From Alphaproteobacteria bacterium UBA2966 (GTDB lineage: Bacteria > Pseudomonadota > Alphaproteobacteria > UBA2966): a stretch of DNA of 29,455 nucleotides. The notes under the pieces are model-generated. The model did not search any database and had not been told where the DNA came from. It saw only the letters and a list, made by a program, of their open reading frames with translations. The stretch's first letter is position 1; each line of letters starts with the position of its first letter. Below, piece by piece: positions 1 to 7,096 of this stretch. The translations under genes and the position numbers were made by a program. The stretch is taken from the NCBI GenBank assembly GCA_002348365.1, contig DEBC01000028.1:11770-41224 (forward strand), written 5' to 3'.

Positions 1-564
1 CACGAGCAGGACGGCAGAGGTGACGCCGATGTGGATGATGATATTGGCACGCGCGGTTTCCGCCGGCGAGGGCGTAGACAGCAGGTAGAGGATGACGGGC
101 GGGCCGCCGACCCCTGTGCTGCCGAGCAGAAGGCCGCCGAGCCCTCCTACCGAAAGCGATGCGCTGAGGCTCGGTCGGCCCTTGAAACGGTATCCCGCGA
201 GCATGATGAAGACGAAGATCACGACCGTGGCGCCGATCATGCGGCGCGTGATGTCGGGATCCAACGTGACCAGAAAATAGCTGCCGGCGGGCGCCAACAC
301 ACAGGCGGCGACGGTGAGCGGCGCGAACTCCCGCCAGTTGGCTTCTCTGGCAGCCCGAGGCAGCAATTGCGACGCGCCGGCAATCTCCATAATGAGAGCG
401 ATCGCCACGGCTTCGGTCGGCGGCATGACCAGGCTCAGGGACGGCGCGAGGGTCATGGTTGCGCCGAAACCCGAAAATCCTCGGATCAACCCAGCGGCAA
501 ACGCCATCGCCGCGGCAAAGGCGAATGCCTTGTAAGTCAGTTCCAGCGCGGCAAACAGGTCCAA
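1..564 (-). CDS. TauE/SafE family sulfite/organosulfonate exporter-like permease (partial, C-terminus outside window)
   Basis: This is a multi-pass inner-membrane permease of the TauE/SafE (former DUF81) family, whose members are linked to export of sulfite, sulfoacetate or related anions. The visible 188 residues are strongly hydrophobic. They carry the N-terminal family signature GLIRGFSGFG and the start of the second repeat, a glycine-rich GSTGVGGPPVILYLLS segment. The family is about 250 residues, so roughly the last quarter lies beyond position 1. A TGA in the same frame lies 12 bases upstream of the TTG at 564, so the start must be downstream of it. TTG (reading LDLFAALE) fits the family N-terminus best, but no good ribosome site precedes it. 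It sits 59 bases downstream of the CinA-like gene on the same strand and is probably cotranscribed with it. The substrate cannot be told from sequence. Confidence 0.85.
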   Translation of the reverse strand, partial: MDLFAALELTYKAFAFAAAMAFAAGLIRGFSGFGATMTLAPSLSLVMPPTEAVAIALIMEIAGASQLLPRAAREANWREFAPLTVAACVLAPAGSYFLVTLDPDITRRMIGATVVIFVFIMLAGYRFKGRPSLSASLSVGGLGGLLLGSTGVGGPPVILYLLSTPSPAETARANIIIHIGVTSAVLLV

Positions 565-623
565 CGTTGCGCTACTTCACAATGCGACAGGTATGGAAAT
601 GGGGGGATTCAGGCTCTTTCGGC

Positions 624-1112
624 CTAATCCGCCTCATCGACGCATTTTTCGAGAAAGTCGAGGGCGGTCTGGGCGAACACCCACATGTTGGCGACCCGGT
701 CGTCGTCACCGGTTTCAAGCGTCATCGATCGCTCCACCGGTCCCACAACGGCGATGCAGCTGTGACCCGGCTTGTCGCCGTAGGCGTTGCCGGTTGGGCC
801 GGATGCGCCGGTCTCGCTCAGGGTCCAGGTCGTATTGAGAACTTCGTTCATCCGACCGGCAAGTAGACGGGCATAGGGTTCGGTGCTGGAACGTAGCCCT
901 GTCATCGCCTCGACAGGCACGCCCAGAAGCTCGTGCCGCGCATCCTGTGTATAGAAGACACCGCCACCCATGAAATAGGCGGAAGCCCCGGGAATTGAGA
1001 GGAGTGCCGCTGAGATCAGGCCACCTCCGGAGGATTCCGAAACGGATACGGTCTCGCCTCTTTCCTTGAGCTTGGCGGAAACCGATTGTGCCATGGCACC
1101 CAGGTCTTGCAT
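624..1112 (-). CDS. CinA C-terminal domain protein (PncC-like nicotinamide-nucleotide amidohydrolase family)
   Basis: A stand-alone CinA-C domain of 162 residues, the usual length for PncC-type proteins, which deamidate nicotinamide mononucleotide in the pyridine nucleotide salvage cycle. The family motif ESCTGG appears here as ESSGGG (residues 26-31), and the later ETGASGPTGN stretch matches the conserved AGPxG region. The changed first motif suggests a divergent subfamily, so amidase activity is inferred and not assured. The start is supported by AAGGAG about nine bases upstream of the ATG. It diverges from the nitroreductase across a 113-base spacer holding an inverted repeat, and is followed by the TauE-like permease. 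The older name 'competence/damage-inducible' says little about the real role. Confidence 0.8.
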   Translation of the reverse strand: MQDLGAMAQSVSAKLKERGETVSVSESSGGGLISAALLSIPGASAYFMGGGVFYTQDARHELLGVPVEAMTGLRSSTEPYARLLAGRMNEVLNTTWTLSETGASGPTGNAYGDKPGHSCIAVVGPVERSMTLETGDDDRVANMWVFAQTALDFLEKCVDEAD

Positions 1113-1176
1113 CGAATTCTCCTTTCCTTCCGCGTGACTCCCACTATGACATCGCGTTTACTCGCTGCGAATAGGA

Positions 1177-1190
1177 ATGGTCGGGACCAT
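1177..1190. promoter_or_regulatory. Perfect inverted repeat in the divergent cinA-like/nitroreductase promoter region
   Basis: ATGGTC-GG-GACCAT is a perfect 6+6 base inverted repeat in the 113-base spacer between two divergent genes. It lies 36 bases upstream of the nitroreductase start and 65 bases upstream of the CinA-like start. Position and symmetry fit a dimeric repressor or activator site. No regulator gene is adjacent, so the factor is unknown and chance symmetry is possible. Confidence 0.35.
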
Positions 1191-1225
1191 CGGTCGATCG
1201 CGAACAGTCTGGAGCACAAACGGAA

Positions 1226-2065
1226 ATGACGGAGACAATCGCAGAACTCTACAACCAGCGCTTTGCACAGGAAATGGGCGCCGAGCCCGAGGCCGCGGCG
1301 GAGAATGAGGTCGTCAGAACCATACTGTCGCACCGCACCCATCGTAGATTTCTGCCCGATCCGGTGCCGGCTGCTCTTATGGAGACATTGCTGGCCTGTG
1401 CATATTCGGCACCGTCGAAGTCGGACCTCCAGCAAGCGACGGTGCTCCGAGTCGTCGACGAAGATAAGCGTGAGGCGATCGCGTCTTTGATCCCAAGCAT
1501 GCCGTGGATCGGCTCGGCGCCGGAATTCATGGTTTTTTGCGGTGACTCACGTCGAATTCGAGGCATTTGTGAACGTCGCGGAAAGCTCTTCGCCAATGAT
1601 CATCTGGACGCCTTCTTCAATGCCACTGTCGACGCGGCGATCGTCATGCAGAACCTCATCATCGCGGCGGAAGCCAGCGGCCTCGGCTGCTGCCCGATCA
1701 GCGTGATCCGAAACCATGCCACCCGGGTGGCGGAGATCCTTCAGTTGCCCGAATGGGTGTTCCCGGTGGCGGGGCTCTGTGTTGGATATCCATCCGCCAA
1801 AGCGTATGTCAGCGTACGCCTGCCACTTGGATTAACTGTCCACGTCGACTCGTACGATCAGACGGCATTGGACCGTGAACTCGACGGATATGACCAGCGT
1901 CGGAATTTGCGATATTCTATCCCCGAAGTGAAGCAAAAATTTGTGGATGACTACGGGATTGCGGAATTCTATGGCTGGTCTGAGGACAAGGCCCGACAGG
2001 TTTCGCGCCCCGAGCGGGATGATTTCGGGGAGTTTGTTCGTCGGCAGGGATTCTTACTCGACTAA
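1226..2065 (+). CDS. NfsA/FRP-like nitroreductase family flavoprotein
   Basis: An FMN-dependent NAD(P)H oxidoreductase of the nitroreductase fold, 279 residues, with the layout of the NfsA/flavin reductase P group (usual length about 240-280). The N-terminal SHRTHRRFLPDPV motif and the following YSAPSKSDLQ segment form the flavin phosphate and ring site. The central GLGCCPISVIRNH and the later LPEWVFPVAGLCVGYPS match the group's conserved second half. Likely electron acceptors are nitro compounds, quinones or free flavin; the physiological one cannot be read from sequence. GGAG lies 11 bases before the ATG. It stands alone on the plus strand, with about 200 bases before the next gene. Confidence 0.85.
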   Translation: MTETIAELYNQRFAQEMGAEPEAAAENEVVRTILSHRTHRRFLPDPVPAALMETLLACAYSAPSKSDLQQATVLRVVDEDKREAIASLIPSMPWIGSAPEFMVFCGDSRRIRGICERRGKLFANDHLDAFFNATVDAAIVMQNLIIAAEASGLGCCPISVIRNHATRVAEILQLPEWVFPVAGLCVGYPSAKAYVSVRLPLGLTVHVDSYDQTALDRELDGYDQRRNLRYSIPEVKQKFVDDYGIAEFYGWSEDKARQVSRPERDDFGEFVRRQGFLLD

Positions 2066-2262
2066 GCTGGCGGCGTGATCGGGCCCCTGGTGGTATATAC
2101 TGCGGTCCTCGTTTGAGTTGTCTGTCTTGTGTTGGCAATGCGCAGGCGACACAATTTGACACGCGTCGACGGTGTAAGTGCTGAATTCGCCGGGATTGTG
2201 TGTGGTTCGCAGGGTGGGGCCGTCTGGATAGGGACGGAACGCCTGGGAGGCGAGAGAACGCC

Positions 2263-2658
2263 GTGAAAGTCAAAGATGTTCTTGGGATGCACGAGCCCCG
2301 GGTGGTGGCGACTACTCCGGAGAAGAGCGTGCAGGAGGTCGTCGATCTTTTGACCAAGGAAGAGGTCGGCGCGGTCATGGTGCGCAACTGGGAGGGTGTC
2401 ATCATCGGCATCTTCTCCGAACGAGATGTCGTGCACGGACTGTCCGCGGATCGCGCGCAGCTGTTGTCCATGGAAGTTGGCGAAGTCATGACCTCTGGGG
2501 TGGTGAGCTGTGACCTGGAGGATGACATCAATGACGTCATCAAGATGATGACGGAGCGACATTTCCGTCACGTCCCGGTCATCGAGGATCGCAAGATCGA
2601 AGGGATCATCAGTCTTCGGGACCTGATCGAATACAGGATCCTGAAAGTCGCGGAGTAG
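2263..2658 (+). CDS. CBS domain-pair protein
   Basis: A 131-residue protein made almost entirely of a tandem CBS (Bateman) module, which typically binds AMP, ATP or related adenosyl ligands and acts as a regulatory sensor. The two CBS repeats show the usual pattern: VVDLLTKEEVGAVMV then GIFSERDVVHG in the first, and MMTERHFRHVPVIED then GIISLRDLIEY in the second. The open frame continues upstream to an ATG at 2200. I chose the GTG at 2263 because GGGAGGCGAG precedes it at good spacing and because VKVKDVL is the typical family N-terminus, while the extra 21 residues look non-coding. A TTGACA hexamer at 2156-2161 could be a -35 element, but the -10 match is poor. Only five bases separate its stop from the next start, so coupling to the thiamine-diphosphate enzyme is very likely. 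Confidence 0.85.
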   Translation: MKVKDVLGMHEPRVVATTPEKSVQEVVDLLTKEEVGAVMVRNWEGVIIGIFSERDVVHGLSADRAQLLSMEVGEVMTSGVVSCDLEDDINDVIKMMTERHFRHVPVIEDRKIEGIISLRDLIEYRILKVAE

Positions 2659-2663
2659 TCCCC

Positions 2664-5081
2664 ATGGCGAGGCGTCGCGCGTCTGGTCAGTCAACACCTG
2701 GGAGAAAACAGTCGCAGTCGGATAATGGGCGCGCGGCGCTCATCCGGAATCTCGAGGCAATCGACCGTAAGGCTCTCTGGTTGGCGACCTGGATGATTCA
2801 CAACGCCAATCACATCCGGCCCAATGACGATGGCGTGAAGGTCGGCGGGCACCAGGCATCGTGTGCATCGGCCAGCACCCTGTTGACGGCGCTTTACGCC
2901 CGTATCCTGCAGCCAGAAGACCGGATCGCCGTAAAACCCCATGCTTCGCCGATCATGCATGCCATCCACTATCTGTTCGGCCTTCAGACGCGCGAGAATC
3001 TGGAACGGTTTCGCGGCTACGGCGGTGCACAATCCTACCCCTCACGTACCAAGGACGCCTGCCCGGTCGACTTCTCAACGGGTTCGGTGGGGCTGGGTGT
3101 CGGGGCGACGCTGTTCGCCTCCATGGTCCAGGACTACCTGCGCATGCATGGCCTCGTTGAGTCCAATCAACCGGCCGGACGCATGATCGCGGTTGCAGGG
3201 GATGCGGAACTCGACGAGGGGAATGTCTTCGAAGCTCTCATGGAGGGCTGGAAGCACGACGTCAGAAACCTCTGGTGGGTCATCGATTACAACCGGCAGA
3301 GCCTCGACGGCGTGATCAATATGTTCCTCTTTCAGAAGATCGAGGATTTCTTCCGGTCGGTGGGCTGGAATGTCGTCACGTTGAAATATGGCACTCGACT
3401 TCAACGGGCATTCGAGGGGCCGGCGGGCGAGGCCCTGCGACGTTGGATCGATGATTGCCCCAATCCGATGTATTCCGCTCTGACGTTCGCGGGCGGCGCA
3501 GCCTGGCGCGATCATCTCAAGCGCGACCTTCGCGGCACCTCGGGCGTAAAGGAATTGCTGGACTCACACGATGATGAAAGCCTTCACCACTTGATGACCA
3601 ATCTAGCCGGGCACGACATGACGAGTGTCCTGGATGCGTTCGAGTCCGTGGAGGATGACACGCCACAGTGCTTTATCGCCTACACGATCAAGGGCCTGGG
3701 TCTTCCGTTCGCTGGGCACAAGGACAACCACGCCGGCCTGATGAACGTGGAACAGATGCAGCGCTTCCGGGAGGCGAACAACATCGCCGAGGGACGCGAA
3801 TGGGAGCCCTTCGAAGGTCTCGAGCCGTCTGCTGAGGAACTGACTGAGTTCCTGAACGCTGCGCCTTACCGCAACGTTCGTCGAACCCGGAACGAGCCCG
3901 CTGTCATTCCCATCCCCGAAATCGCCGTGCCCGAGGCCAAACGGACCTCTACTCAGGAATCATTCGGTCGCATGTTGAACGACCTGGGACGAGGTGGTTC
4001 GGACGCGGCGAACCGGATTGTCACAACCTCTCCGGACGTCACGGTATCCACCAATCTGGGCGGCTGGGTCAACCAGAGGGGTTTGTTCGATCGAGAAACC
4101 CGCTCTGATCAGTTCCGGCTTGAACACATCACCTCCGCTCAAAAATGGGAGACATCTCCCAGCGGCCAGCACATCGAGCTCGGCATCGCCGAAAACAATC
4201 TGTTCTTGCTGCTCTCGATGCTTGGATTGTCCGAGGACATGTTCGGCACGCGTCTGCTGCCCATCGGGACTCTCTACGATATCTTCATCGATCGGGGCCT
4301 CGATGCGCTCAACTACGCCTGTTACCAGGACGCCCGCTTTCTGCTCGTCGGGACGCCGTCGGGGATCACCCTGGCGCCCGAAGGTGGTGCCCACCAATCG
4401 GTCGGTACCAGCCTGGTCGGGATGGCGCAGGACAACCTGCTCACGTTCGAACCCGCCTTCGCCGATGAGCTCGCCGTCAGCATGCGTTGGGCTATGGAGC
4501 ATATCCAGAAGCCGGACGGTAATTCCGTTTACCTTCGTCTCTCCACCCGCCCCCTGGAGCAGCCGCAGCGGGCTATGATTCCCGCGCTGGAGAAGGATAT
4601 CGTCTCGGGGGCCTACTGGTATCGCGAACCGGGGCCCAATGCTGATCTTGCAATCGTGTTTTCAGGTGCGGTGGCGCCCGAGGCCATCGAGGCGCATGCC
4701 AGTTTGATCGATGATGCGCCCGATGCCGGTTTGTTGGCGGTGACTTCGGCCGACCGCCTCCACACCGATTGGCGCACGACCATGCGAGAGCGCGCTGCGG
4801 GCGCGCGTGGGGCCATCAGTCATGCGGAAATGCTGCTCGGTTCATTGTCGCCCAATGCGTCTCTCGTCACCGTGATCGACGCTCACCCCGCAACACTGAG
4901 CTGGCTTGGGTCCGTGTGTGGCCACGCCATAGCGCCTCTCGGCGTCGATCACTTCGGACAGTCCGGCAGCGTCGCGGAACTCTATCGAAGCTATGGAATC
5001 GATACGGACGCCCTGATCGATGCGGTCGCCGAGGTCAGGCTTCGCCGTTTCGGAGAGAACGGATCCTTGGCCGTTAATTGA
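2664..5081 (+). CDS. AceE-like/transketolase-like thiamine-diphosphate-dependent enzyme
   Basis: An 805-residue thiamine-diphosphate enzyme of the transketolase superfamily, closest in layout to homodimeric pyruvate dehydrogenase E1 (AceE, usually about 890 residues). The N-terminal half carries KPHASP (residues 92-96) and the cofactor/Mg motif GDAELDEGN...VIDYN (179-210), with D180 and N210 as expected metal ligands. The middle Pyr-binding domain includes HIELGIAENN, where the glutamate should activate the cofactor. A transketolase C-terminal domain follows. It acts in the cytoplasm on a 2-oxoacid or ketose, but no dihydrolipoamide acyltransferase, lipoyl protein or E3 is in the window, so calling it pyruvate dehydrogenase would go too far. 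A GGAG lies about nine bases before the ATG, inside the end of the CBS gene. It ends nine bases from the convergent SDR gene. Confidence 0.82.
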   Translation: MARRRASGQSTPGRKQSQSDNGRAALIRNLEAIDRKALWLATWMIHNANHIRPNDDGVKVGGHQASCASASTLLTALYARILQPEDRIAVKPHASPIMHAIHYLFGLQTRENLERFRGYGGAQSYPSRTKDACPVDFSTGSVGLGVGATLFASMVQDYLRMHGLVESNQPAGRMIAVAGDAELDEGNVFEALMEGWKHDVRNLWWVIDYNRQSLDGVINMFLFQKIEDFFRSVGWNVVTLKYGTRLQRAFEGPAGEALRRWIDDCPNPMYSALTFAGGAAWRDHLKRDLRGTSGVKELLDSHDDESLHHLMTNLAGHDMTSVLDAFESVEDDTPQCFIAYTIKGLGLPFAGHKDNHAGLMNVEQMQRFREANNIAEGREWEPFEGLEPSAEELTEFLNAAPYRNVRRTRNEPAVIPIPEIAVPEAKRTSTQESFGRMLNDLGRGGSDAANRIVTTSPDVTVSTNLGGWVNQRGLFDRETRSDQFRLEHITSAQKWETSPSGQHIELGIAENNLFLLLSMLGLSEDMFGTRLLPIGTLYDIFIDRGLDALNYACYQDARFLLVGTPSGITLAPEGGAHQSVGTSLVGMAQDNLLTFEPAFADELAVSMRWAMEHIQKPDGNSVYLRLSTRPLEQPQRAMIPALEKDIVSGAYWYREPGPNADLAIVFSGAVAPEAIEAHASLIDDAPDAGLLAVTSADRLHTDWRTTMRERAAGARGAISHAEMLLGSLSPNASLVTVIDAHPATLSWLGSVCGHAIAPLGVDHFGQSGSVAELYRSYGIDTDALIDAVAEVRLRRFGENGSLAVN

Positions 5082-5090
5082 TCCTGTCGA

Positions 5091-5879
5091 TCAGATGCAC
5101 GGCGTCATGCCGCCGTCGACGTCGATCATCGACCCTGTGATGAAGCCGCCCCGTGGAGAGGCAAGCAGCACGGCCATTGAAGCAATTTCCAAGGGATCCG
5201 CGAGGCGCTTGAGAACCTGATCCTCGCACATCTCTGCCACGGCTTCGTCATAGGTGATGCCCTGATTCTCAGCCTTGATGTTGGCCAGGTATGTCACCCG
5301 TTCGGTGTCCGTAAGTCCCGGATTGATAGCGTTCACCAGGACGTTGTGCGGGGCGCCTTCCTCCGCCATCGCCTTGGTCAGGTTCAGCAGGGCGGCATTC
5401 ACGACCCCAGCTGTGATGGCATAAGCGTGGGGAAAGCGCCCGTGGCTTCCGATGATGTTGATGATTCGCCCGATATCACGCTTCTTCATACGCGGCATGG
5501 CTTCACGCGAGGGACGCATCTGCGCCATGAATTTGATGTCCAGTGCTGCCTTCCAATCCTCGTCGGACAGTTCCTCGAACGGTTTGGTGGGCGGCCCTGC
5601 CGAACTGTTGACCAAGACATGGATGCCGCCGAGGTCGTTTTCGACGTCGTCGATGAGTTTCTTGACGTCGCTTTCGCTCGTCAGATCCATGGAGTAAGTG
5701 GCGACATCTTGACCGGTCCCCTGCTTTATCATGTCGGCCGCGGTTTTCAGGGTGTCTTCATTGCGCCCGGAAATCGCAACCTTGGCGCCTTCGGCAGCCA
5801 GTTCCTGAGCAATCGCCCTGCCAATGCCCTTGCTGGCGGCGGTGACCAATGCCACCTTGCCGTCAAGTCCCATATCCAT
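5091..5879 (-). CDS. Short-chain dehydrogenase/reductase family protein lacking the YxxxK lysine
   Basis: A 262-residue classical-length SDR with a Rossmann nucleotide-binding motif TAASKGIG (residues 13-20) and NSSAG (91-95) in place of the usual NNAG. The serine (S145) and tyrosine (Y153) of the active site are present, but the YxxxK lysine is alanine (Y-A-I-T-A, A157). The C-terminal INPGLTDTERV and DVDGGMTP segments are typical. NAD(P) binding looks intact. Loss of the lysine, which normally lowers the tyrosine pKa and holds the ribose, suggests either a subfamily with altered chemistry or a non-redox role. GGGGAGAG precedes the ATG. It lies downstream of the BKACE gene on the same strand, with a strong hairpin between them, so cotranscription is uncertain. 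Confidence 0.85.
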   Translation of the reverse strand: MDMGLDGKVALVTAASKGIGRAIAQELAAEGAKVAISGRNEDTLKTAADMIKQGTGQDVATYSMDLTSESDVKKLIDDVENDLGGIHVLVNSSAGPPTKPFEELSDEDWKAALDIKFMAQMRPSREAMPRMKKRDIGRIINIIGSHGRFPHAYAITAGVVNAALLNLTKAMAEEGAPHNVLVNAINPGLTDTERVTYLANIKAENQGITYDEAVAEMCEDQVLKRLADPLEIASMAVLLASPRGGFITGSMIDVDGGMTPCI

Positions 5880-5908
5880 GTGGTCTCTCCCCGTTCGCGT
5901 TAATGAGA

Positions 5909-5948
5909 AACCGGTGAGGGAGAATCTCGATGATTCTCCTCACCGGTT
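5909..5948 (-). terminator. Strong stem-loop between BKACE and SDR genes (terminator or attenuator)
   Basis: The arm AACCGGTGAGGGAGAATC (5909-5926) pairs with GATTCTCCTCACCGGTT (5932-5948) across a 5-base loop, giving a 17-base-pair stem with one bulged base. It lies 50 bases beyond the BKACE stop and only 30 bases before the SDR start. On the minus strand it is followed by TCTCATTAA, not a proper U-tract, so it is not a textbook intrinsic terminator. It could end BKACE transcripts, act as an attenuator for the SDR gene or protect an mRNA end. Confidence 0.6.
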
Positions 5949-5998
5949 GTTCGTTTCTTGAACTTGGCCGGAAGCAGTTCCGACAAGGAATTAACCGT

Positions 5999-6922
5999 TT
6001 AGGCGGCGCGCTGAGCCGCGCTCTTCGGCATCAACATTTCTGTTGCTTCTTCGACTGTAGCTGCGTCACGCCCGAACTCCCGAGCGATCCGCACGACGTT
6101 TTCGACGATCTCGACGTTGCTCTTGGCACGCTCACCGTTCGACAGCCGTCGGCTGTCCTCGATGCCGCAACGGACCATGTTGCAGCCCAAAAGCATCGCG
6201 GTCGTGACCAGGGGATAGCAGTCGTCCGCCGCGGCGCTCACGCAGATCTCCGCGTTCGGAAACAGCTTCTGACCTTCTTCGTACATGTACATCAGGTGCT
6301 TCATTGTGGCCGGCTGGCCGCCATGACCCATCACATAGTGCATGTAGCAGCCGGGCGAGCTCAGTCCGCTGGGACCAAACAGGCCTTCATCTTCCAGAAT
6401 TTTGGCGTTGTAGAGGCAACCGAGATCGAAGATCTCCAGCTCCAGACACAAACCCTTTTCCATCACTGTGGGGATTGCCTGTCGCAGGAATTTCGGCGAA
6501 TTCCGAAGGCCGATGGTGTCGTAGTTTTCTGCAGGTATACGAAGCTCTACCGCACCGATTTTCACCGTGAACATGTCCGGTGCGGGTTTCGTTTCCAGCG
6601 CCTTGAGCCTGTCTTCCTCGGTAAACGGATAACCGATGATGCCCGTATCGGGATCGCGGACGGGTCCCAGCGCGCCACCGATCTGAATCAGCTGGCTCGA
6701 TTTCGCCCTGACATGTTCGACCAGTTCGCCGTAAATCTTTGGGTCGCCCGAATTCGCGCCCCTCTCATCCCTGACATGAACGTGGTAGACGGACGCCCCA
6801 GCATCCTCACAGTTTTTGGCTTCCACGGCCTGCTCTTCGACCGTGTACGCCATGTAGGGCGCAGATTCGCGCGTATTGAGAGCGCCTGTAGGCGCCACAC
6901 AGATGATCACTTTGTCCGTCAT
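5999..6922 (-). CDS. Beta-keto acid cleavage enzyme (BKACE, DUF849 family)
   Basis: A 307-residue member of the BKACE/DUF849 family, Zn-dependent TIM-barrel enzymes that condense a beta-keto acid with acetyl-CoA and split it into acetoacetate and a new acyl-CoA; 3-keto-5-aminohexanoate cleavage enzyme (Kce) is the prototype. The zinc ligands are visible: H47 and H49 in HVHVRD and E255 in RCGIEDS. Length and the N-terminal VIICVAPTGA match the family. Substrate choice is set by pocket residues I cannot resolve, so carnitine, lysine or other keto acid routes are all open. GGGAGAC precedes the ATG. Its neighbours are an SDR downstream and a MocR regulator upstream, which fits a small catabolic region, though no amino acid pathway is complete here. 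Confidence 0.9.
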   Translation of the reverse strand: MTDKVIICVAPTGALNTRESAPYMAYTVEEQAVEAKNCEDAGASVYHVHVRDERGANSGDPKIYGELVEHVRAKSSQLIQIGGALGPVRDPDTGIIGYPFTEEDRLKALETKPAPDMFTVKIGAVELRIPAENYDTIGLRNSPKFLRQAIPTVMEKGLCLELEIFDLGCLYNAKILEDEGLFGPSGLSSPGCYMHYVMGHGGQPATMKHLMYMYEEGQKLFPNAEICVSAAADDCYPLVTTAMLLGCNMVRCGIEDSRRLSNGERAKSNVEIVENVVRIAREFGRDAATVEEATEMLMPKSAAQRAA

Positions 6923-7096
6923 CCGACTGTCTCCCGTATGTTGTTTGACCGAACTATCTGAATTGTCCTACCGGACGAACTCGTCGCCGTTTCGATGCGC
7001 CTTCCCGATCGTTCGATCTAATGAAATCTCGCATCAGTGCGGCATTATCTCATTGGTTCGACTCGAATCAAAATCCTGACCCCCTGGAGTCTGACC

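Noticed and set aside
31..627. Plus-strand open frame of 198 codons at the left edge
   Set aside because: The minus strand here encodes a typical TauE/SafE permease; the plus translation is low-complexity R/G/D/Q-rich shadow.
5079..5093. Small inverted repeat TGATC-CTGTC-GATCA across the convergent stops of the TPP enzyme and SDR genes
   Set aside because: The stem has only five pairs and is built from the two stop codons themselves, with no T-run; too weak to call a bidirectional terminator.
5930..6961. Plus-strand open frame of 343 codons opposite the BKACE gene
   Set aside because: It lies antisense to a clearly recognised BKACE gene with intact zinc motif. Its translation has no family features and its length follows from the codon bias of the real gene.
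7055..7069. tRNA T-arm-like sequence GGTTCGACTCGAATC
   Set aside because: No anticodon arm, D arm or acceptor stem can be built around it, so it is not a tRNA gene or a convincing attachment site.
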